DNA of 64,000 nucleotides, taken from positions 33,906-97,905 of the forward strand of contig NZ_BLVZ01000021.1 of the NCBI RefSeq assembly GCF_015471405.1, given 5' to 3'. Made by a program: the position numbers and the translations under genes. Source of the stretch: Pseudomonas cichorii. GTDB lineage: Bacteria; Pseudomonadota; Gammaproteobacteria; Pseudomonadales; Pseudomonadaceae. Shown here piece by piece: positions 35,596 through 46,258 of the stretch; positions within the stretch are counted from its first letter, which is position 1; each line of letters begins with the position of its first letter. The notes beneath the pieces are model-generated. The model saw only the letters and a program-made list of their open reading frames with translations, was not told where the DNA came from and ran no database searches.

Positions 35596-36606
35596 TCAGC
35601 CGTAGAACTCGGGACGAGCGGCCAGGGTCACCGGCACGATTGCCCCACTGCACTGCGCCTCGACGCAGGCGTCGGCGGTCACGGCAGCGGCATAGCCATC
35701 CCAGGCTGAAGGCCCACCGACTTTACCGGCATTTACACCATCGATGAAAGCCTGCAATTCGACATCATAGGCCGCGATAAAACGGTCCTTCCAGTCCATC
35801 AGGATGGCATTCGACAGCTTGGCTTCGCTGCGCAACTGCACTTGCGAAGGCTCCGGCAGCCTGGCAATACCTGTCTCGCCCACCACTTCACACTGGATGT
35901 CATAACCGTACTGGCAGTTGACGAAGACCTCGACGTCGATGCGGGTTCCCCTGGCGGTTTCCAGCAGCACGATCTGCGGGTCCTTCAGGTGCGCCAGCGC
36001 CTTGGAGGACTTGCGCGGGAATACCACTTGCACCGAAACGTAATCATCGTCGAGCAACCAGCGCAGCACGTCGATCTCGTGGATCAGGGTGTCGGTGATT
36101 GCCATGTCAGTCTTGTAGTTCTCGCCCACGGTCGGGTTACGGTGGGCACAGTGCAACATCAATGGCTCGCCGATCCGGCCGCTGTCGATCACCGACTTCA
36201 GGGCACGGTAGCCTTCGTCATAAGGACGCATGAAGCCCACTTGCACCAGACGTTTACCGAACGCGATTTCAGCATCGACGATACGACGACAACCTTCTGC
36301 GGTGACCGCCAGGGGCTTTTCGCAGAACACTGGCTTGCCTGCGGCAATCGCCGCCAGCACGAACTCTTCATGGGTCGGCCCCCATGAGGTCACCAGAATG
36401 GCCTCGACATCGGGCGCAGCGATCAGCGCATGACCGTCGGCATAGACCTCGGCTGTGATATCCAGTTCACGAACCACATTTGCCGCCTGTTCGAGATTGA
36501 TATCGGTGACAGCCACCACCTGACTGCCCAGCAGGGTCTTGCTGCAACGCCGGATGTGATCACGACCGATTGCGCCAGTACCGATTACGCCTAATTTCAA
36601 AGCCAT
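35596..36606 (-). CDS. iolG: Inositol 2-dehydrogenase
   Basis: A 336-residue Gfo/Idh/MocA enzyme that oxidises myo-inositol to 2-keto-myo-inositol with NAD. Visible are the N-terminal VIGTGAIGRDH cofactor motif, the catalytic EKPLA lysine, the HRNPTVGENYKTD loop and HEIDVLRWLL with the active-site Asp/His. ATG 36606 has AGGAG eight bases upstream; the frame extends 14 codons earlier without support. It follows iolD after 42 bases. This is the entry step of the pathway. Confidence 0.95.
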   Translation of the reverse strand: MALKLGVIGTGAIGRDHIRRCSKTLLGSQVVAVTDINLEQAANVVRELDITAEVYADGHALIAAPDVEAILVTSWGPTHEEFVLAAIAAGKPVFCEKPLAVTAEGCRRIVDAEIAFGKRLVQVGFMRPYDEGYRALKSVIDSGRIGEPLMLHCAHRNPTVGENYKTDMAITDTLIHEIDVLRWLLDDDYVSVQVVFPRKSSKALAHLKDPQIVLLETARGTRIDVEVFVNCQYGYDIQCEVVGETGIARLPEPSQVQLRSEAKLSNAILMDWKDRFIAAYDVELQAFIDGVNAGKVGGPSAWDGYAAAVTADACVEAQCSGAIVPVTLAARPEFYG

Positions 36607-36648
36607 TGCAGTGCTCCTGTTGAATGTGTTCCGAATGAATAACCGCAA

Positions 36649-38586
<1,938 letters not shown>

Positions 38587-38596
38587 GCTCGCACCT

Positions 38597-38604
38597 TTGT
38601 TCTT
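38597..38604 (-). promoter_or_regulatory. Candidate Crc/Hfq CA motif before iolD
   Basis: The minus strand reads AAGAACAA, immediately followed by the AAGGTG ribosome site. Confidence 0.5.
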
Positions 38605-38614
38605 GTGGTTGTCT

Positions 38615-38670
38615 CTTCGCGAATGAATTCGCTCCTACAGGTTGTGTGGGAGCGGATTTATCCGCGAAGG
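38615..38670. repeat. Inverted pair of REP sequences between iolI and iolD
   Basis: Two divergent REP units, CTTCGCGAATGAATTCGCTC (38615 onward) and GTGGGAGCGGATTTATCCGC (38646 onward), face each other with TGT between them, forming a BIME-like unit. The second unit contains the TAA stop (38658-38660) and the last codons of iolI. Confidence 0.8.
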
Positions 38671-39485
38671 CAGCATTGGGACAGATGGCTCATGCTCTGC
38701 TGGATTGCCTGGGGAATGTTGTCCAGGGCATGAACACTTTCGGCAAACGGCTCGAAGGACAGATGCCCCTTGTAGCCACCGGCCAATAACCGTTCGATCT
38801 GCCCGGCGTTGCCCAGGATGTCCGCATCGCCCACCAGAACCCGATGGCCATCGCGAATGCTGTTGAGGGGGGCCTGAGCATCTTCGACACCCGAGATATG
38901 CACCAGGCCGGTCATTTCGGGAAACAGCTCCACTTCACCCGCCAGATGATGATGGAAGGTGTCATGTACCAGACGGAACACATCCAGCCCGCCAATCGCC
39001 CTGATCGCATCCACCGCCTGACGCTTGAAGCGCAGCGCACATTCCTCAAAGCCCAGAGGCTCGACGAAACCGAGGATCCCGTGTTCGCACAGGATCGGCG
39101 CCAGCTCGCTCAAGGCCGTGCGCAGGCCTGTCGCACGCTGTACGGCATTGCGCGTATCGGTGCGGTCGTTGAGCGGGCACATCACCAAGGCTTCGGCGCC
39201 ACAATCGCGGGCATATTGCGCCAGCTTCGTGGCCTGGGCGCGGCGTTCGTCATTCCACACATCGAACGGATACAAGGCATTGATCGACAAAACACGCACG
39301 CCTCTGGAGGCGCATAGTTCGCGAACGGTCTGCGGCGACGTACCGTCTTCGATCTCGATGCCTTTGAGATCGTTGCGGATCTCGATTGCATCGGCCCCCA
39401 GTTTCACTGCCAGATCGACGAAATCCGGCAGTGACAAGCGTGGGGCGACCATACGATTCAGGGCAAAACGCAGAGGGTGGCTCAT
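38658..39485 (-). CDS. iolI: IolI-like TIM-barrel isomerase
   Basis: A 275-residue AP-endonuclease-2/xylose-isomerase-fold protein with the metal-binding residues expected for inosose isomerases (FVEPLGFEECAL, VHDTFHHHLAG, HISGVED, LSFEPFAE). IolI interconverts inosose isomers, letting D-chiro-inositol enter the pathway; the exact substrate here is inferred from context. The start is ATG 39485 with GGAG upstream; the frame runs six codons further. The final residues (CLRG) and stop are encoded by a REP element, which suggests the repeat inserted into or next to the original 3' end. Confidence 0.88.
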   Translation of the reverse strand: MSHPLRFALNRMVAPRLSLPDFVDLAVKLGADAIEIRNDLKGIEIEDGTSPQTVRELCASRGVRVLSINALYPFDVWNDERRAQATKLAQYARDCGAEALVMCPLNDRTDTRNAVQRATGLRTALSELAPILCEHGILGFVEPLGFEECALRFKRQAVDAIRAIGGLDVFRLVHDTFHHHLAGEVELFPEMTGLVHISGVEDAQAPLNSIRDGHRVLVGDADILGNAGQIERLLAGGYKGHLSFEPFAESVHALDNIPQAIQQSMSHLSQCCLRG

Positions 39486-39495
39486 TGTTATTGTT
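39485..39495 (-). promoter_or_regulatory. Candidate Crc/Hfq CA motif at the iolI start
   Basis: The minus strand reads AACAATAACAA and runs into the ATG, between GGAG and the start codon. Confidence 0.6.
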
Positions 39496-39518
39496 CTCCA
39501 CAATCCATTGTCTGAAGG

Positions 39519-41021
39519 TTACTTGGCGGTTGGCATGCTGAATTCAGGGCCTTTGGCGATGCTGTCCGGCCAGCGTTGCATGACACTCTTGTAGCGGCTG
39601 TAGAAGCGCAGGCCTTCTTCGCCATAGGCATGGTGATCGCCGAACAGCGAACGTTTCCAGCCACCGAAAGAGTGCCAGGCCATCGGCACCGGAATCGGCA
39701 CGTTGATGCCGACCATGCCGACCTTGATGGAGCGGGCAAAGGCACGGGCCACGCCGCCGTCGCTGGTGAAGCACGACACACCATTGCCGAACTCATGGGC
39801 ATTGATCAGCGCCACGGCGCTGGCGAAATCCGGTACGTGGACGATACCCAGCACCGGACCGAAGATTTCTTCCTTGTAGATCTGCATCTGGGGCGTGACG
39901 TTATCGAACAGCGTTGCACCGACGAAGAACCCTTGTTCGGCACCTGGCACCTTGAAGTTGCGACCGTCGACAATCAGCTTCGCACCTTCCTTCACGCCCT
40001 GATCGATATAGCCCTCGACCTTGGCTTTGTGTACGGCAGTGACCAGCGGCCCCATGTCAGAATCGGCCTGCATGCCATCACCGACCTTGAGCTGGTCGAT
40101 GCGCGGCAGCAGTTTTTCGATCAATTGCTGGCCGACATCGCCCACCACCACGGCAATGGAGATCGCCATGCAGCGCTCACCGGCCGAACCATAGGCCGCG
40201 CCGATCAGAGCGTCAGCGGCCTGATCCAGATCGGCATCGGGCATCACGATCATATGGTTCTTGGCCCCGCCCAATGCCTGAACACGCTTGCCGTGGGCAG
40301 TGCCTTGCTGGTGGATGTACTCGGCAATCGGCGTCGACCCCACAAAGGAAATGGCCTCGATGCCCGGATGTTGCAGCAGGCCATCCACAGCTACCTTGTC
40401 GCCCTGCACGACGCTGAATACGCCGTCCGGCAAACCGGCTTCCTTCAGCAGACGCGCCATCAGCAGGCTCGCCGAAGGGTCACGTTCCGAAGGCTTGAGG
40501 ATGAAACAGTTACCCGTGACCAAGGCCAGAGGAATCATCCACAGTGGCACCATCACCGGAAAGTTGAACGGCGTGACACCGGCACAGACGCCCAGTGGCT
40601 GACGCAGGTTCCAGTTGTCGATACCGCCGCCGATGTTGTCGCTGAAATCGCTTTTCAGCAGGCTCGGCGCACCGCAGGCGAACTCGACGATTTCAATGCC
40701 GCGAACGACTTCGCCACGGGCATCGGACAGCACCTTGCCGTGCTCGCGACAAATGATCTGCGCCAGCTCTTCGTGATGTTTATCCAGCAGTTCCTTGAAC
40801 TTGAACATCACCCGCGCACGGCGCAGGGACGACTGGTCCGCCCAGGCGGGGAAAGCAGCCTGGGCCGAGGCGACCGCTTCGTCGATGGTCTTGAGGCTGG
40901 CCAGGGCAACCCGCGCCTGAACCTTGCCGCTGACCGGATTGAACACATCGCTGTAACGCTCGCCATCACCGTTATTCAACTGGCCGTTGATGTAATGGCC
41001 GATAACCGGGGACTCGCTCAT
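39519..41021 (-). CDS. mmsA: Methylmalonate-semialdehyde dehydrogenase (CoA-acylating)
   Basis: A 500-residue aldehyde dehydrogenase that converts malonate semialdehyde, the last inositol intermediate, to acetyl-CoA with loss of carbon dioxide. The catalytic Cys284 lies in AGERCMAIS. The GGAKNHMIVMPDAD stretch and CoA-type features match MmsA/IolA. GGAG lies eight bases before the ATG. In Bacillus the gene is called iolA; a second mmsA for valine degradation may exist elsewhere in the genome. It sits between iolB and iolI. Confidence 0.95.
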   Translation of the reverse strand: MSESPVIGHYINGQLNNGDGERYSDVFNPVSGKVQARVALASLKTIDEAVASAQAAFPAWADQSSLRRARVMFKFKELLDKHHEELAQIICREHGKVLSDARGEVVRGIEIVEFACGAPSLLKSDFSDNIGGGIDNWNLRQPLGVCAGVTPFNFPVMVPLWMIPLALVTGNCFILKPSERDPSASLLMARLLKEAGLPDGVFSVVQGDKVAVDGLLQHPGIEAISFVGSTPIAEYIHQQGTAHGKRVQALGGAKNHMIVMPDADLDQAADALIGAAYGSAGERCMAISIAVVVGDVGQQLIEKLLPRIDQLKVGDGMQADSDMGPLVTAVHKAKVEGYIDQGVKEGAKLIVDGRNFKVPGAEQGFFVGATLFDNVTPQMQIYKEEIFGPVLGIVHVPDFASAVALINAHEFGNGVSCFTSDGGVARAFARSIKVGMVGINVPIPVPMAWHSFGGWKRSLFGDHHAYGEEGLRFYSRYKSVMQRWPDSIAKGPEFSMPTAK

Positions 41022-41047
41022 CTGACTGACTCCAAATCGAAAGTGGT

Positions 41048-41857
41048 TTAAAGATCCAGCAACCAGCTGTGCTGCGGGTCGTTATTGAAATGCCAGGCGC
41101 GCGTCGGGCCTGCCATCACGTTCAGGTAATACGACTCGTAACCGTACGGCACGCTGACCGGGTGATAGCCTTTGGGCACGGTCACCAGATCGTTGTTTTC
41201 CACGGCCATGGCCTGATCGATGCTGCGATCGTCGGTGTACACCCGCTGGAAGACGAAACCCTGAGGCGGGTTGACCAGGTGGTAATAGGTTTCTTCGAGA
41301 TAGCTCTCGTGGGGCAGGTTATCCATGTCGTGCTTGTGAGGCGGATAGCTGGAGGAGTGCCCGGACGGCGTGCGCACTTCAACCACCAGAAGCGAATGGG
41401 CCTGTTCAGTATCCGGCAGGATGTCGCAGACATAACGGGTATTGGCACCCTTGCCGCGAACGCTGCGTTTCATGCTGTCCGGCGTGATAAGGCGCGCCGA
41501 GCTTCGCCTGGAGCTGTCACCGGGCGCCTTGCAGACCGCCAGTTGCGCAGGCCCCAGTGCGGTGAAATGTGCCTGACTGTGGGGTGGCAGGTACACGGCG
41601 AAAGGCGACTTCTCTTCAAAGACCGAGTGCCGGTCGCCAATGTTTTCCCAACTGAAAGCGCCCTGCCCCAATGCCTCACCGCTCACACTTGCGTGCCCGG
41701 TGAGCAACACCACACACAGCTCATTGTCTTCGGCATTGAGGGACAGGCGCTCACCGGTTTCCAGACGGTAAGCGGCGAAGCCTACATACTCCAGCGCACC
41801 GTCCTGCAATTCGACGATGTCGCGTCCCTGGGCCTTGCTTTTAGTCAACAGATTCAT
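41048..41857 (-). CDS. iolB: 5-deoxy-glucuronate isomerase
   Basis: A 269-residue double-cupin (KduI/IolB) enzyme producing 2-deoxy-5-keto-D-gluconate. The metal-binding cupin signature PPHKHDMDNLPHESYLEETYYH carries the expected His and Glu residues. GGAGG precedes the ATG at nine bases. It lies 14 bases after iolE and 26 before mmsA, a tight operon arrangement. Confidence 0.95.
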   Translation of the reverse strand: MNLLTKSKAQGRDIVELQDGALEYVGFAAYRLETGERLSLNAEDNELCVVLLTGHASVSGEALGQGAFSWENIGDRHSVFEEKSPFAVYLPPHSQAHFTALGPAQLAVCKAPGDSSRRSSARLITPDSMKRSVRGKGANTRYVCDILPDTEQAHSLLVVEVRTPSGHSSSYPPHKHDMDNLPHESYLEETYYHLVNPPQGFVFQRVYTDDRSIDQAMAVENNDLVTVPKGYHPVSVPYGYESYYLNVMAGPTRAWHFNNDPQHSWLLDL

Positions 41858-41871
41858 TGTCCAATCCTCCG

Positions 41872-42771
41872 TTATCGAGCATCCACCAACAGTTGGCGCA
41901 GCGTGTCATAGCCTTTTTTGGCGTAGACATAACTGGGGGCAACAGCAGGGTCCTGCTCGGCTTCAACGACCAACCAGCCGTTGTAATCGGCTTGCAGCAA
42001 TACCTTGAGCAGCGCCGAGAAATCGATGTCGCCATCGCCAGGCACAGTAAAGGTGCCGTTGACGATGCAGTCCGGGAAACTCCAGAGATTGTTGCGCGCC
42101 AGTTGCACAACCGGCTTGCGTACATCCTTGAAGTGAACATGACAGACGCGGTCGATATGTTTGCTCAGCACCTGCAAAGGCTCGCCGCCGCCCATGTAGC
42201 AATGGCCCGAATCGAACAGCAGGCCAACTTCAGGGCCGGTCAGTGCCATCAGGCGATCAATGTCCTGAGGCGACTCGACGTAGGCGCCCATGTGATGGTG
42301 ATAAGCCAGACGCACACCCTGGGAAAGCGTGAAGCGCGCCAGCTCCGTGAGTTTGTCGGCATACTCGCGCCAGGCCGCATCAGTGTGAAAGCGAGGGCGT
42401 TCGACAAGGGGAATACGCTGCCCCTGAATGGAATCGGCAACTTCACCATACACCAGCACCGAAGCACCGTTTTGCGACAGCAGTTGTACATGGGAGGTAA
42501 TGGCTTCGATTTCCTCGGCCACCGAGCGCCGCGCCAGACGACTGGAATACCAGCCTGACACCAGCGCCAGACCGTAAGGGCGCAACACATCGCCCACGCC
42601 CTTGGCGTCCTTGGGAAACTTGCCGTTGAGTTCGAAACCTTCGTAGCCGATCTCCTTGCCCTCGCTCAAGGCCGTGCTCAACGGCGTTTCGCCGCCCAGC
42701 GCCGGCAAATCGTCGTTGCTCCAGGAAATCGGATTGATGCCGATGCGGATATTGGATGCGGAAACAGACAT
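41872..42771 (-). CDS. iolE: Myo-inosose-2 dehydratase
   Basis: A 299-residue TIM-barrel enzyme that removes water from 2-keto-myo-inositol. Recognisable elements are GINPISWSNDDLPALGGETPL at the start, the metal-site region LAYHHHMGAYVE, the ligand-bearing LLFDSGHCYMGGG and VCHVHFKDVR. ATG 42771 has AAGGTG upstream; the frame extends nine codons earlier. It is second in the operon after iolC. Confidence 0.95.
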   Translation of the reverse strand: MSVSASNIRIGINPISWSNDDLPALGGETPLSTALSEGKEIGYEGFELNGKFPKDAKGVGDVLRPYGLALVSGWYSSRLARRSVAEEIEAITSHVQLLSQNGASVLVYGEVADSIQGQRIPLVERPRFHTDAAWREYADKLTELARFTLSQGVRLAYHHHMGAYVESPQDIDRLMALTGPEVGLLFDSGHCYMGGGEPLQVLSKHIDRVCHVHFKDVRKPVVQLARNNLWSFPDCIVNGTFTVPGDGDIDFSALLKVLLQADYNGWLVVEAEQDPAVAPSYVYAKKGYDTLRQLLVDAR

Positions 42772-42780
42772 GGCTGCACC

Positions 42781-42793
42781 TTTTCTTGTTGTT
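42781..42793 (-). promoter_or_regulatory. Candidate Crc/Hfq CA motif before iolE
   Basis: The minus strand reads AACAACAAGAAAA, abutting AAGGTG, the ribosome site. Confidence 0.6.
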
Positions 42794-42817
42794 ATCACTG
42801 CGTCAATGACGATGGGG

Positions 42818-44755
42818 TCAGGCGCGGGCTTCGCGCCAGGACTCGATCAACCAGATAAACGTACCCTGCACCTGATTTATCAGGGTAGCGTCGTCGATTT
42901 CACCGTTCATCCAGGCACGACTCGGCTCTCTGAAAATCGTCCGGCCAACGGCAAACCCCTTGCAGGTCGTGCTGCGACGCGCCTGGGCAAAACCGACGGC
43001 AAGCTGTTCGACCGGAGCATTGAGCCCCAGCAGCACCACACCACGGCAATACGGGTCACGTTCCTGAATCAAGGCATCCAGTTGCTGCCAGACTTCGGCA
43101 CTCTGCGCTTCGATCTTCCACCACGCAGGATAGATGCCCAGGTTGTACAAACGCTTCAGGGCGCGGTACATCACATCCGGATGAGTCGACGGGTGGTCCT
43201 TGGGCGGGATGATTTCCAGCAGCAACTCATGACCACTGACTTGCGACGCTTCGTACAGCCCCTTGATCTGGGCTTCCTGCTCCAGACGCAGAAGTGGCTC
43301 ATCGTCAGGGTGATACTGAACCAGACACTTGATGATCTGCTCCTGAGGCCAGCTCAGCAGATTGCTGCCAATGGAACGGCCATGCTCGAACGCCAACGGC
43401 CTGGAACCCTGCACCTCCACTGGTCGGGCAACCCACCAGTCGCGACCGGTGGCAGCATTGAGAGAGTCCTGGCCGAATCGCTGGTCGGCAAGCAGGCCGA
43501 CATCGGCGTCGATACCACGCTTGCGCAGGTCGGCTTCGACACGATCGACAGCGGTTATAAAGAGCTGTTTGAGCTGACTGATGCTGCCGGGATCGCGGCC
43601 GGCCTGCTGGGCAAGCTCCACCAGTTGCCCGCGATGATCGAAGGCAAAGATGAAGAGCTGCTTCCATTGTTTGCGCGGCACACTGACCTGATGCAGGCGT
43701 TGCAAAGCGACATCGCGATCCGGGCGGGTGATCGGCACCGGGCTGTTGAACAGGTAATCAAGCTCCGCCGGTGTCGGCATGGCCGGAGCGCAGGCATGAC
43801 GCGAAACCACCAGTCCGCCACAGGCATTGGCCAACTGGCAGCAGCGCTCGTCGCTGGCATCCTTGAGCCAGCCACTGAGGTAGCCGGACATGAAGGCGTC
43901 TCCAGCCCCCAGCACATTGAGCACTTCGACCCGAACACCAGGGTAAATAGCGCCGTCTTCGAGCCGGGCCGGGATAGCACCATGAATCACGGTGCAGCCT
44001 TGCGGCCCGAGCTTGACCACCAGGGTTGCAGCGGTCAGCTCACGCACCACCCGCAATGCACCGAGCAGGTCCTGGGTTCCGCCCGCGATAAGAAACTCTT
44101 CTTCCGTGCCGACGATCAGGTCAAAACGCGGCAGGATGCGCTGCACATGCTGGCTGACGTGCTGGTTGGCAACAAAACGGGTTTCGCCATCGGCCTTGCC
44201 AGCCAAACCCCACAAGACAGGCCGGTAGTCGATATCCAGAACTCGTTTGACGTTGTGCTTTTCAGCGTAATCCAGCGCCTGGCTGCTAGCCTTGAAGACT
44301 TGTTCAGTCGAGAAATGCGTGCCTGTAATCAGCAGAGCCTTGCTGGAGGCAATCTGTGCTTCGTCGATATCCTCGGCGCGAAGGGCCATGTCGGCGCAGT
44401 TTTCGCGATAGAACACCAACGGAAATGTTTCACGATCTTTCAGGCCCAGCAGCACCATGGCCGTCAGGCGCTCGGGATCACGCTTGATCGCGCTGACATC
44501 ACAACCTTCACGAGCCAGTGCTTCAACGAGAAAACGCCCCATGTGATCATCGCCAACGCGGCTTAGCATGGCCGACTTAAGACCCAGACGGGCCGTGCCG
44601 AAGGCGATGTTCGCCGACGAACCACCCAGGTACTTGGCAAAGCTTGAGACATCTTCCAGCCGCGCTCCAACCTGCTGCGCGTAGAGATCGACGCCAAGGC
44701 GTCCGAGGCAGATCAGATCCAACTGACGCCCACTGACAAAGCGAGTCTGGCCCAT
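42818..44755 (-). CDS. iolC: Bifunctional 5-dehydro-2-deoxygluconokinase / DKG-6-phosphate aldolase
   Basis: A 645-residue fusion. Residues 1 to about 325 are a PfkB-family sugar kinase (LICLGRLGVDLYAQQ start, GAGDAFMSGYLSGW anion-hole motif). The rest is a DUF2090 TIM barrel, which takes the place of the separate aldolase IolJ and splits the phosphorylated sugar to dihydroxyacetone phosphate and malonate semialdehyde. Bacillus IolC is only the first half. ATG 44755 with AGGAG six bases upstream is chosen; 33 earlier in-frame codons lack support. It is the first gene of the catabolic operon, divergent from iolR. Confidence 0.95.
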   Translation of the reverse strand: MGQTRFVSGRQLDLICLGRLGVDLYAQQVGARLEDVSSFAKYLGGSSANIAFGTARLGLKSAMLSRVGDDHMGRFLVEALAREGCDVSAIKRDPERLTAMVLLGLKDRETFPLVFYRENCADMALRAEDIDEAQIASSKALLITGTHFSTEQVFKASSQALDYAEKHNVKRVLDIDYRPVLWGLAGKADGETRFVANQHVSQHVQRILPRFDLIVGTEEEFLIAGGTQDLLGALRVVRELTAATLVVKLGPQGCTVIHGAIPARLEDGAIYPGVRVEVLNVLGAGDAFMSGYLSGWLKDASDERCCQLANACGGLVVSRHACAPAMPTPAELDYLFNSPVPITRPDRDVALQRLHQVSVPRKQWKQLFIFAFDHRGQLVELAQQAGRDPGSISQLKQLFITAVDRVEADLRKRGIDADVGLLADQRFGQDSLNAATGRDWWVARPVEVQGSRPLAFEHGRSIGSNLLSWPQEQIIKCLVQYHPDDEPLLRLEQEAQIKGLYEASQVSGHELLLEIIPPKDHPSTHPDVMYRALKRLYNLGIYPAWWKIEAQSAEVWQQLDALIQERDPYCRGVVLLGLNAPVEQLAVGFAQARRSTTCKGFAVGRTIFREPSRAWMNGEIDDATLINQVQGTFIWLIESWREARA

Positions 44756-44766
44756 GGTGGCTCCTG

Positions 44767-44774
44767 TTATTTTT
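44767..44774 (-). promoter_or_regulatory. Candidate Crc/Hfq CA motif before iolC
   Basis: The minus strand reads AAAAATAA followed by CAGGAG, the ribosome site of the first operon gene. Confidence 0.5.
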
Positions 44775-44879
44775 ATCAGCCTGCATGTCACGCAGCCGGT
44801 GCGTGAAATGCCTTTGGTGAGACAGAGCGTAAAACGTCCGGCAGCATCAATCAATAATTATTCTATAATTTTTTAAAGT

Positions 44880-44893
44880 GGAATATTTTTTCC
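44880..44893. promoter_or_regulatory. Candidate IolR operator between iolC and iolR
   Basis: GGAATATTTTTTCC is a second GGAA-N6-TTCC site, in the A+T-rich divergent promoter region. On the minus strand a TAGAAT hexamer, a possible -10 box of iolC, lies about ten bases further downstream. Confidence 0.6.
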
Positions 44894-45025
44894 AAGACGG
44901 GATGCATGGAGTGCTGGCACACTTGGCAAGCAGGTGAGATATAGTTCAAGGCTCTGTACGAAAGCAGCCAGATCAATGCGCAATCAACGACACTCGGCAA
45001 TTTTCGTACAACGCCTGGCGCCCTA

Positions 45026-45033
45026 AAGAACAA
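45026..45033 (+). promoter_or_regulatory. Candidate Crc/Hfq CA motif before iolR
   Basis: AAGAACAA lies just before the AAAAAGGA ribosome site of iolR. Confidence 0.4.
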
Positions 45034-45050
45034 GCAAAAAGGATTGAAAT

Positions 45051-45959
45051 ATGAACAGCACCGAGCAGCCTTCCCTGCCCGACACAGGCCTCGATACGCC
45101 ACCGACCAGTGCCGAAGGTCTGCTGCGGCTGATCACCAATGAATATGACAGCCTGCCACGTCAGCTCAAACGTATTGCCAGCTACATGAGCCAGCAGAGC
45201 GACAGGATCATGGTCGATCGCATCAGCGATATCGCCCGTGAATGTGAGGTTCATCCTTCAGCCATCGTGCGCTTCTCGCAGCGCTTCGGCTTCAGCGGCT
45301 TCAGCGAAATGCAGGCGCTGTTCCGCGAGGCTTACACCCACAAGACCACGCCGGTACAGAATTACCAGCAACGCATTCGCAACATGATTGCCAACAAGTC
45401 GCAGAAAGCCCGCGGCGGCGATCTGGCCCGTGAATGTGTGAATGCCACCCTGTCGGGCCTGGAGCGCCTGGGCGCGGACCTGGACGACGACGAATTCGAG
45501 AAGGCCGTGGATCTGGTGGTCAACGCCGACAATATCTACGTGGTAGGCGTGCGACGCTCGTTCGCCGTGGCCGATTATCTGGTCTACAACCTGCAACACA
45601 CCAACAAGCGCATTCACCTGATCTCGGGGCTGGGCGGCAGTTACCGGGAACAGATGCGCAGCGTGCGCGCCAATGATCTGGTCATCGCCATCAGCTTCAC
45701 GCCCTACGGCAAGGAAACCCAGCATTGCCTGCGTATCGCCCAGCACAATCAGGCCAAGACGCTGATCATCACTGACAGCAACCTCTCACCTTTGGCCAAG
45801 CGGGCCAATTCGGTGCTGTTGGTCAATGAAGGCAGCTCGTTCGCCTTCCGCTCGTTGAGCGCCACACTCTGCCTGTGCCAGGCGCTGTTCATCGCCGTGG
45901 CCTATCGCCTGGAATTGAAGGTGGACGAAATTCATGAACAGGCAGGTTTCGAGGACTGA
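45051..45959 (+). CDS. iolR: RpiR-family inositol regulator
   Basis: A 302-residue regulator. An N-terminal RpiR helix-turn-helix (about 25-100, IARECEVHPSAIVRFSQRFGFSGFSEMQ) is followed by a SIS sugar-phosphate-binding domain (about 140-275, VVGVRRSFAVADYLVYNLQH). It is divergent from iolC with a candidate operator between them, so it is the natural repressor of the cluster. In characterised systems the inducer is an inositol intermediate such as 2-keto-5-deoxygluconate-6-phosphate; here that is inference. AAAAAGGA lies seven bases before the ATG. Confidence 0.92.
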   Translation: MNSTEQPSLPDTGLDTPPTSAEGLLRLITNEYDSLPRQLKRIASYMSQQSDRIMVDRISDIARECEVHPSAIVRFSQRFGFSGFSEMQALFREAYTHKTTPVQNYQQRIRNMIANKSQKARGGDLARECVNATLSGLERLGADLDDDEFEKAVDLVVNADNIYVVGVRRSFAVADYLVYNLQHTNKRIHLISGLGGSYREQMRSVRANDLVIAISFTPYGKETQHCLRIAQHNQAKTLIITDSNLSPLAKRANSVLLVNEGSSFAFRSLSATLCLCQALFIAVAYRLELKVDEIHEQAGFED

Positions 45960-45975
45960 GGCAATATTTCAGGGC

Positions 45976-45998
45976 GCAGCCTTTATTAGAGAGGCTGC
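45976..45998 (+). terminator. Weak terminator after iolR
   Basis: GCAGCC/GGCTGC 6-bp stem with an 11-base A+T-rich loop, starting 17 bases past the stop. The T tract is poor (CAGTTATTT). Confidence 0.4.
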
Positions 45999-46258
45999 CA
46001 GTTATTTGATTGGCGTCAAAAACATGAATACATTCATTTGAATAAAACTTTTCAGTGATCCAACACAAAACAATGCTCGTATTAGCTACAAAGTTGAACA
46101 TCATTATCATCTGGACGTTTTTTTCATAATCCGTTGTACAACCCCCCGAAGTGCCACCTATAGTGCCATCATCGCAGAAGGATACGCACGAGTGCCCTAC
46201 GCACCAAAGGCCGAAGGACAGGAAACTTCATTGCAACTTCCTCCTGAGCCAAGCCACC

